From NCBI RefSeq assembly GCF_011947285.1, contig NZ_JAAOZT010000002.1, forward strand, positions 62,001 through 126,000: a stretch of 64,000 bases of DNA, read 5' to 3'. The notes under the pieces were generated by a model. The model was not told the origin of the DNA and ran no database searches. It was given only the letters and a program-made list of their open reading frames with translations. Source of the DNA: Glaciimonas immobilis. GTDB taxonomy: Bacteria > Pseudomonadota > Gammaproteobacteria > Burkholderiales > Burkholderiaceae_D. Shown here piece after piece: positions 58,062 to 64,000 of the stretch (the first letter of the stretch is position 1; every line of letters begins with the position of its first letter). A program made the position numbers and the translations under genes.

Positions 58062-58345
58062 TGGCTAAGACCACCACACCTGCACCTGCCAAAGCCGTAG
58101 TCAAACCGTTCAAGGCATTTCAATGGCAGTACGGAAAATACGAACACGACCATTCATTGCAAACCGCAGCCTTGGATATAGGAAAAGGCATTGCAACTAT
58201 TCTCGAAATAATAGAGATCGGGTTAGCGGCCCATGAGCACCAGGAAAAGCCCATGTTCAACGATAACTACCGGGCACGCCTTAAGAATGGCGATAACGTC
58301 CGCGTCGTTACTGGCCGAGAAAGCTTCGGACCAAATCGAAGTTGA
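58061..58345 (+). CDS. Small unknown protein, third of the trio
   Basis: 94 residues, preceded by GGGGAGG. Basic N-terminus (MAKTTTPAPAKAVVKPFKAF), then a helix (ALDIGKGIATILEIIEIGLAAHEHQ) and a charged end. No family recognised. It ends 62 nt before the first HipA operator-like repeat, so it may share control with the kinase gene. Confidence 0.5.
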   Translation: MAKTTTPAPAKAVVKPFKAFQWQYGKYEHDHSLQTAALDIGKGIATILEIIEIGLAAHEHQEKPMFNDNYRARLKNGDNVRVVTGRESFGPNRS

Positions 58346-58407
58346 GAATGAGCGTTTTTTGAAACAGGCGAAGTAATGCCTGCCTTGATCGCGACCGTTT
58401 AAAAATT

Positions 58408-58441
58408 CTAACTTTCTCGTAGATGAAACACGCAAAAGTTA
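58408..58441. promoter_or_regulatory. Operator-like inverted repeat 1 of the AbiEi-HipA gene
   Basis: 34 nt beginning CTAACTTTCTCGTAGAT and ending CGCAAAAGTTA; the ends are near-complementary arms. It matches the second copy at 58472 in all but two positions. The -10 box at 58440 overlaps its right end, so a bound protein would block transcription. Confidence 0.7.
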
Positions 58442-58445
58442 TAAT
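58440..58445 (+). promoter_or_regulatory. -10 box of the AbiEi-HipA gene
   Basis: TATAAT, perfect consensus, 65 nt before the ATG. No good -35 hexamer is seen 16-18 nt upstream, which lies inside operator repeat 1. Confidence 0.5.
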
Positions 58446-58471
58446 TCGCTTGCACTACCCTGCTAAGAATG

Positions 58472-58505
58472 CTAACTTTCTCGTAGATAAAACACGCGAA
58501 AGTTA
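58472..58505. promoter_or_regulatory. Operator-like inverted repeat 2 of the AbiEi-HipA gene
   Basis: 34 nt with perfect 9-nt arms CTAACTTTC / GAAAGTTAG (the right arm ends at 58506). It begins 64 bp after copy 1, about six helical turns, and ends 4 nt before the start codon, so it also covers the ribosome-binding region. Confidence 0.72.
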
Positions 58506-58509
58506 GAAA

Positions 58510-60348
58510 ATGGCTCTCCATCTTGTAGGCGAAAACATTGACAAGGCGCGCAGCTACTATCGGGCAGAGACGGGAAAGCTGGTCCAACTCATGCGCGGTA
58601 TCTACGTAGACGCAGATGACGACGCAGATGCCATGGTGCTCAGGCATGCGGTCCGCATCGCTCGATACCTGTATCCCAAAGCATACTTGTCCGCAGCGAG
58701 CGCCATTTTTATGGGGCCAACACGGGACGGCAGGCTTTTCCTGAGCGGTCGCCGCAGCCAGCGGACCCGCATTCGCGCGCTGGAGATCATTCAGAACGAA
58801 GCCCCCCACCATCCCTCGATCGGTTCGGCTGTCGTGGACGACGGCATGGGGGAATTCCGGGTCGATGTGTCATCGATCCGCCAGCGCTTTCTTGAGGCGT
58901 TTCGCTTGCGTAGTGAGCATGCAGCCTCAATCGACGAGATGGTGCGGGAGTCGATCGCCGCGCGTTTGATCGAAGAATACAAGGACGCGAAGGCCGCAGC
59001 CGATGCTGTTTGGGCTCTGGCCCGTGAAAATGAATGGTACCGTGAAGGTGAGCAATCCGAGCGCTTCCTTTTGCGCCGTCCGGCAACGTCGCCAGTACAC
59101 AATAAAGCAGCACTCAACCTGATCGTGGCCTGGCACGGTGCACCCATCGGTCATCTGGCTCATGACGGATTCGAATGGCGCTGGCTTCCGAGTGAGGCTG
59201 GTGGACCGGCGCTAGTACGCCAGACCACACCCGGAAAGCTGCCGCCGTTCATTATCTCTTTGCTGCCGGAAGGCTGGCTTGAAGCGGTTCTGCATGATCG
59301 CGACGAGCGGGCGATGCTGCGCTCGGGCAAGCGATATATGTCAAACATCACAATCGTCGAGCAGCAGAGCGAACTTGCAACGCTGCCGCCGGATGTACTG
59401 CTGACGCGTCTCGACCGGTACACAGCAGACGACGTATTCACCGGCACCTATGCCGGACCAGGACGTAGCGTTATCGAGCAAAGCTTCGAGCGCAATCTGG
59501 CGCAGATTTACGAGCACGCCGACACCCCCCGGCTCTCGGGCATCCAGATCAAGGCACCGATGCACCTTGATGCTAACGGAACGCTTTCGCCGAGCACCGG
59601 CACACCATTCACCCATATCCTGAAACCTGCCGGTACCGGCGGGTTTGAGGCTTTGCCGGTGATCGAATGGATGGCCCTTGCTCTTGGCCGGGCAGCCGGA
59701 TTTGTGGTTCCGGCAACGGCGTTGATCGCCATGCCGGATGGCATGCCACCAGCCTTGCTTGTCGAGCGCTTCGATATCCGCGAAAGCGTCAAAGACAAGC
59801 GGATGTTTGCATTGGAAGACCTTTGCTCCGTGCTCGATCTGCCGACCGCAGCAAAATACGATGGGACGATAGAACGTGTCGCCCGGGCCGTCCGGTCATT
59901 ATCGACCGCATCGGAGGAGGATCTTTTCATCATCCTGCGTCGTGCTCTCTTTGCCTGGTTGATCGCAGACGGCGACATGCATCTCAAGAACATGGCACTT
60001 CTGAAGACTGTCGAACCAGGAGACAAACAGTTCAGCAGCGTGCGCATGGCACCACTTTACGATGCGGTGACGACGCGAGTTTTTGCCCACCTGGAACGGG
60101 ATCGAATGGCGCTCAAGCTGAACGGCAAGGACGACCGGCTAAACCGGGCAGACTTTCGGACGCTGGCCAGCACAATGGGCTTACGGGCTGGCGATGCTGA
60201 TCTCGCGATCGACGACATGATCGCCCGTATGAAGCAGGCTGCTGACAAGGTTGCACTGCCGAAGCTGCCAGACTATGGTCTGGTAGGCGAAGCGATGGCA
60301 GCCAGGATGCTTGATATCTGCCGGATGCGAATAAAATTGTTTGCATGA
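58510..60348 (+). CDS. AbiEi-like domain fused to HipA kinase
   Basis: 612 residues. N-terminal part (about 1-190) resembles AbiEi antitoxins: a short winged-helix stretch with GKLVQLMRGIYVDADDD and SAASAIFMGP. A couple-HipA domain follows (LNLIVAWHGAPIGHLAHDG ... LLPEGWLEAV, about 203-300), then the HipA_C kinase: Gly-rich loop LSGIQIKAP (342-350), catalytic DGDMHLKN (Asp489, His491, Lys493, Asn494) and metal-binding APLYDAV (Asp518). All kinase residues are present. HipA kinases usually phosphorylate a tRNA synthetase; here no separate HipB gene is present. The gene looks G+C-richer than the small genes before it, a sign of transfer. Confidence 0.85.
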   Translation: MALHLVGENIDKARSYYRAETGKLVQLMRGIYVDADDDADAMVLRHAVRIARYLYPKAYLSAASAIFMGPTRDGRLFLSGRRSQRTRIRALEIIQNEAPHHPSIGSAVVDDGMGEFRVDVSSIRQRFLEAFRLRSEHAASIDEMVRESIAARLIEEYKDAKAAADAVWALARENEWYREGEQSERFLLRRPATSPVHNKAALNLIVAWHGAPIGHLAHDGFEWRWLPSEAGGPALVRQTTPGKLPPFIISLLPEGWLEAVLHDRDERAMLRSGKRYMSNITIVEQQSELATLPPDVLLTRLDRYTADDVFTGTYAGPGRSVIEQSFERNLAQIYEHADTPRLSGIQIKAPMHLDANGTLSPSTGTPFTHILKPAGTGGFEALPVIEWMALALGRAAGFVVPATALIAMPDGMPPALLVERFDIRESVKDKRMFALEDLCSVLDLPTAAKYDGTIERVARAVRSLSTASEEDLFIILRRALFAWLIADGDMHLKNMALLKTVEPGDKQFSSVRMAPLYDAVTTRVFAHLERDRMALKLNGKDDRLNRADFRTLASTMGLRAGDADLAIDDMIARMKQAADKVALPKLPDYGLVGEAMAARMLDICRMRIKLFA

Positions 60349-60522
60349 GTGCGTCAACAGGTCGCTTAAGCATCCCACTAGCGTAGACGAAAGCAAATTG
60401 ATCCAGGTTTTTCACCCTGCTTTCACAGAAAGAGCCCTGACTACCGGAGTCAGGTGCAGTATCCCCGTCAAAAAACGCGCAAGGTCAAAAATATGACGAA
60501 CGCGACCCCCTTAATGTCGGAC

Positions 60523-62016
60523 TTACAGTACTTCGTCTTTCAGGTAATACCAGCGATAAAGGATACTTTGTCCGAGGCGCCGAAACGGTGCAAAGGCTTG
60601 CGATTCGAGTTTTTCCATCACATTCGGGAAGGGTAATTCAGAGTTGAAGATCGGAAGTGCAGACACCTTTTTACCCGCGATCTGTTCGGCCATGCGGCGT
60701 CCTGCCTGAGCCGAATACATCACGCCATTTCCACCGTAGCCGATAGCGTAATAGATGGTCTCTTTTGGGTTGGGCTGAACGATACGGGGCATCATATCGT
60801 GACTGACATCGACCCATCCCCACCACGAATAATCGATCTCAATCCCGGTCAATGCAGGAAATTTGCGATGCAGATTACTGATCAACAGATTTTTATATTT
60901 CTGTTGCGGTGCGTCCGCGCCTGTAATGGCGCTGCGGCTACCCAACTGTACGCGGTTATCTGGCATCAGGCGATAGTAATGCCTGAGGATACGGGTATCC
61001 GTGAGTATCTGCGTGGTGCGGAAATTACAGGCATCAATCTCAGCAGCGCTCAGCGGCCGTGTCACGATTGAGTTCGACAGGATCGGTAGCAAACGGTTTT
61101 TCAGTTTCGGGTGTAGCCCTTGCAAAGTGTATCCACCTGTCGCTACTGCGACGGCGCGGGCGCGCACGATCCCGCCCGGCGTTCTGAGATAATGCACGCC
61201 ATTGCGCGTTACCCAGCCGAGTACCGGGCTGGACGGATGGACTTTGGCACCCAGTGCACGGGCTTTTTTGAGATAGCCAAAGGCGAGTTTGCCCGCATGA
61301 ATACCGATTCCTTCCGGCTCATGCATCGCTCCCATCGCTTCTTTATCGTCTACAAATTCGCGCTTGACGGTATCGGTATCAACAATGCGGGCGTCGTAAT
61401 TGAATACTTCACGCAGCAGTTTGGCTTCTTTCTCCAAGGCTGGCATAACTTTTGATCGATGCGCGATATACAAATGACCGCCTGGCTGTGGATCGCAATC
61501 GATGTCCCGGATTAATCCTTTAAAAGTTTCCATCGCATCGCACATTTCTTCATGTAACTTCAGCGCGGTGTCCAGGCCATAACGCTGAAGCCACTGGGAG
61601 CGCTTCAGGCGACCCGCATTGCATTGTGCCTGCCCGCCATTGCGGGTGCTGCAACCCCAGCTTACCCGGTTGGCTTCCAGTACCGTCGCTTTGATGCCGT
61701 GCTCTTGCGCCAGAAAAATCGCGCAGGTCAGTCCCGTGAACCCGGAGCCGATGATGGCAACGTCGACATCAATATCGTGTGTGATCGGGCCGTCATCCGG
61801 TGGTGGCTCGCCGGCAGTACCGATCCAGTAAGTTGGTGCATATTCCTGACCTTCGGCAGGATCGCTGGCTTTTAGCGGATCGTACGTCGGATCATATGAT
61901 TTTTGGGGAGTAGTGCTGGTGCCAGCATCCGCAGCCTTGGGTTTAACTGTGGTGTCAACACCGGTATCCAAAATACCTCCTTGATGCGGCACGAATGGTG
62001 CGGGTGAGGATGACAT
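60523..62016 (-). CDS. tauY: FAD-dependent oxidoreductase, probable taurine dehydrogenase large subunit
   Basis: 497 residues. After a 75-residue leader comes the FAD Rossmann motif DVAIIGSGFTGLTCAIFLAQ, the DAO-type CSTRNGGQAQ, and a C-terminal GYGGNGVMYSAQAGRRMAEQI. By sequence alone it could be a PuuB-like amine oxidase; the neighbours tauX and xsc favour taurine to sulfoacetaldehyde. It starts 2 nt after tauX. A stem-loop CCTGACT/AGTCAGG at 60436-60454 stands between its end and the HipA gene and could serve either side. Confidence 0.72.
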   Translation of the reverse strand: MSSSPAPFVPHQGGILDTGVDTTVKPKAADAGTSTTPQKSYDPTYDPLKASDPAEGQEYAPTYWIGTAGEPPPDDGPITHDIDVDVAIIGSGFTGLTCAIFLAQEHGIKATVLEANRVSWGCSTRNGGQAQCNAGRLKRSQWLQRYGLDTALKLHEEMCDAMETFKGLIRDIDCDPQPGGHLYIAHRSKVMPALEKEAKLLREVFNYDARIVDTDTVKREFVDDKEAMGAMHEPEGIGIHAGKLAFGYLKKARALGAKVHPSSPVLGWVTRNGVHYLRTPGGIVRARAVAVATGGYTLQGLHPKLKNRLLPILSNSIVTRPLSAAEIDACNFRTTQILTDTRILRHYYRLMPDNRVQLGSRSAITGADAPQQKYKNLLISNLHRKFPALTGIEIDYSWWGWVDVSHDMMPRIVQPNPKETIYYAIGYGGNGVMYSAQAGRRMAEQIAGKKVSALPIFNSELPFPNVMEKLESQAFAPFRRLGQSILYRWYYLKDEVL

Positions 62017-62018
62017 CC

Positions 62019-62441
62019 TCAGACCACTACAATCGGTGGACGGTCCTTACGGTACGCATTCTTCACCGCAATCTTGCCGTCGCGGAAGGTGAAAACATCG
62101 ACCATCCGGGCTTCGATCCGCGTACCGTCGGCCTTGGTGCCGCAAAAGGTGGATTCGGACACGCCATGGTCGCCTGCCACAAAATGCTTCCCATCAAGCC
62201 ATGCCGCATCTGGAAATGTTTGCCACGCCAGCTGAAAACCGGCGCGGACGGCTTGATGTCCTGTAAAAGTTTTGCCCTGTAACTCAGGTCCCGCTGCAGC
62301 ATGAAAGGTGCAGTCTGCTGCCATAAAGTTCATCAGCGCATCGATATCATGACTGTTCCATGCTTGGCTGAACGCCATCAAAAATTCTTCCGATACTTCT
62401 TGCTTCACTTTTTCTGCTTGCTCGTTTGCTTTAGCGCTCAT
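62019..62441 (-). CDS. tauX: NTF2-like protein, probable taurine dehydrogenase small subunit
   Basis: About 140 residues of the SnoaL/NTF2 fold: FLMAFSQAWNSHDIDALMNFMA, DCTFHAAAGPELQGKTFTGH, VDVFTFRDGKIAVKNAYRKD. ATG 62441 with GGAA upstream is preferred over the TTG at 62453. In taurine dehydrogenase TauXY a small subunit of this size pairs with the FAD protein; assignment rests on that pairing and on xsc next door. Confidence 0.68.
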   Translation of the reverse strand: MSAKANEQAEKVKQEVSEEFLMAFSQAWNSHDIDALMNFMAADCTFHAAAGPELQGKTFTGHQAVRAGFQLAWQTFPDAAWLDGKHFVAGDHGVSESTFCGTKADGTRIEARMVDVFTFRDGKIAVKNAYRKDRPPIVVV

Positions 62442-62592
62442 GTTTTTCCACAATTAATATTGAAAATAAATTACACGTCAATAACCTCAAGGCGGTCCTA
62501 ATTTGCGCACCGTCAAATCACAACGCAGAAGATAAGGAGCGGAGAGTCGGCGAGACTTTTTATCTTCCCCGTGGTGCGGGTTTAAGCACTGA

Positions 62593-64000
62593 TCAAACGT
62601 AGTCTTTATATTTGTCCAGCAACCGTACCGGGCTGCTGAGCGCATCGCGGCGGAACGGGTCACCCAGTTCACGCGTACACATGATTTCAATGATCGTGGT
62701 CTTGCCTTCGTTCATCTGCATATCGATGGCTTCTTTGAGCGCCGGCCCGACGTCTTCCAGATTGTCGACGACAATACCTTCGGCACCCATCGCGATCGCA
62801 ATGGCTGCAAAGCTCTGGTTATCCAACTCACCAGCGACAAAACGGCGGTTATAGAAGTCGACCTGATTTTTCTTTTCTGCGCCCCATTGGCGATTGTGAA
62901 ACACCACGGCCGTGACCGGAATATTATGGCGTACACAGGTCATGGTCTCGATGAGACTCATGCCCCAGGCGCCGTCGCCAGCATACGATACTGCGGGACG
63001 GTGCGGCGCGGCGACCTTGGCCCCGATGATGGTCGGAAAGGCGTAACCGCAATTTCCAAAGCTCATCGCAGCAAAGAAACTGCGTGGCTTTTCGAAGCGC
63101 AGATAGCTATTTGCCACCGCGTTGATGTTGCCGACATCGGTGGATACCATGACGTCTTCCGGCATCGCTTTTTCCAGCTCGCGCAACACCTGACGTGGGT
63201 GCAGATAGGTACCGCCGAACGGGGTTTTTTCTTGCTTTTGTTCGGCGATCATAGCCAGACTGAACGCGTCTCTTTCATGGGTCCAGTTATTGAGTTCGGT
63301 TTCCCACGCATCCTTTTCGGCCTTGATCGTGGCAGCGCGTGCGGTTACGGTGGCGTCACACACCAGGATTTTGCCGGCCAGACGCTGAATCAACGCAACC
63401 GCAGTGGCCTTGGCGTCACCGCAGATACCGACCGAGATTTTCTTGACCAGCCCCAGCATTTTGTGGTCGGCATCGATCTGAATGATCTTGGCTGTTTTTG
63501 GCCAGTAATCCATGCCATGCTGCGGCAATGTGCCGAAAGGCCCCAAGCGCGAACCGAGGGCAATTACGACATCAGCTTGCGCTATCAACTTCATGGCCGC
63601 CTTTGAGCCCTGATAACCGAGCGGGCCGGTCCACAGGGGATGGCTGGCGGGGAACGAATCGTTATGCAAATAACTGTTGACGACCGGTGCGCCCAGTCGC
63701 TCGGCCAGCGCCTTACATTCTTCAATTGCATCGCCCATGACGACGCCACCACCGGAAATGATGACCGGAAATTTGGCGTTCGTGAGCAATGCTGCGGCTT
63801 CATCGAGACTCTTGTCGCCGCCGGGACCGCGGTCCAGACGACGCGGTTGCGGAATCTCGGCCTGAATTTCACCGTAGAAATAATCGCGTGGGATATTCAG
63901 CTGGGTCGGTCCCATCTCGGACATGGCGCGGTCAAAGCAGCGTCCGGTGAACTCCGCCATCCGCGCCGGGTTGGTCACGTGGCCCTGATATTTGGTGAAT
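62593..64000 (-). CDS. xsc: Sulfoacetaldehyde acetyltransferase, 5' end cut by window
   Basis: ThDP enzyme turning sulfoacetaldehyde and phosphate into acetyl phosphate and sulfite. About 469 C-terminal residues are visible of roughly 600; the frame runs through the window edge as FTKYQGHVTNPARMAEFTGRCFDRAM. Central and ThDP domains are clear: VIISGGGVVMGDAIEECKAL, MSFGNCGYAFPTIIGAK and YAGDGAWGMSLIETMT ... FHNRQWGAEKKNQVDFY. A GTG at 63978 is internal. Transcription runs xsc, tauX, tauY. Confidence 0.9.
   Translation of the reverse strand, partial: FTKYQGHVTNPARMAEFTGRCFDRAMSEMGPTQLNIPRDYFYGEIQAEIPQPRRLDRGPGGDKSLDEAAALLTNAKFPVIISGGGVVMGDAIEECKALAERLGAPVVNSYLHNDSFPASHPLWTGPLGYQGSKAAMKLIAQADVVIALGSRLGPFGTLPQHGMDYWPKTAKIIQIDADHKMLGLVKKISVGICGDAKATAVALIQRLAGKILVCDATVTARAATIKAEKDAWETELNNWTHERDAFSLAMIAEQKQEKTPFGGTYLHPRQVLRELEKAMPEDVMVSTDVGNINAVANSYLRFEKPRSFFAAMSFGNCGYAFPTIIGAKVAAPHRPAVSYAGDGAWGMSLIETMTCVRHNIPVTAVVFHNRQWGAEKKNQVDFYNRRFVAGELDNQSFAAIAIAMGAEGIVVDNLEDVGPALKEAIDMQMNEGKTTIIEIMCTRELGDPFRRDALSSPVRLLDKYKDYV

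Noticed and set aside
60454-60636. 60-codon plus-strand frame at the end of tauY
   Set aside because: It is antisense to the conserved C-terminus of the oxidoreductase.

Overview
The window reads as a chromosomal segment of a betaproteobacterium of the order Burkholderiales, most like the Oxalobacteraceae (Collimonas/Glaciimonas/Herminiimonas type). The basis is the gene order rodZ-ispG-hisS-yfgM-bamB-der-hfq-hflX-hflK-hflC-hisZ-purA, the use of HisZ, and the neighbourhoods rnr-rlmB, lpxH-ppiB-ppiA-cysS-(AlkA)-accA-tilS-lysC. The family placement is inferred from order and protein character, not from a database search.

Layout. 1-14300: a long forward housekeeping run covering cell shape, isoprenoids, His-tRNA charging, outer-membrane assembly, ribosome GTPases, Hfq, the HflKC membrane protease regulators, histidine and purine synthesis. 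14507-27528: a lipoprotein gene, then a complete-looking myo-inositol module: two Gfo/Idh/MocA dehydrogenases, a divergently read RpiR-type regulator, a three-gene sugar ABC importer, a fused IolC kinase/aldolase, IolD, IolE and IolB. Three matching 16-nt palindromic sites lie in the two control regions. No iolA (methylmalonate-semialdehyde dehydrogenase) is present here. 27574-29723: two tRNA-Leu(CAG) copies with matching terminators flank a secreted protein and a CapA-like protein. 29907-35841: rnr, rlmB, cysE, yceH and a cold-shock gene. 36175-37509: a decayed beta-carbonic anhydrase and a SYLF lipoprotein. 38086-46736: lpxH, two cyclophilins, cysS, a DNA glycosylase, accA, tilS, lysC. Then come tRNA-Ser(GCT) and a GNAT gene broken by an in-frame TGA.

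48818-57176 is the most unusual part. A tRNA-Leu(UAA) gene is split between anticodon bases 34 and 35 by a 226-nt group I intron with an Azoarcus-like core. The 3' end of that tRNA is the attachment site of an approximately 8-kb satellite-like element: tyrosine integrase, AlpA-type regulator, primase-polymerase/VapE-type helicase, a repeat-rich putative origin, and several unknown proteins including one with a C-terminal zinc knuckle. A 17-of-18-nt copy of the tRNA end marks the other boundary.

57664-60348 holds three tiny overlapping genes and then a 612-residue protein joining an AbiEi-like N-terminal region to a HipA kinase with all catalytic motifs. It is preceded by two 34-nt imperfect inverted repeats, one overlapping a perfect -10 box and the other ending 4 nt before the start codon. 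This is the best candidate for an under-described system: a one-gene toxin/repressor fusion with its own operators. 60523-64000 (minus strand) is a taurine/sulfoacetaldehyde unit: xsc (cut by the window end), then genes best read as tauX and tauY.
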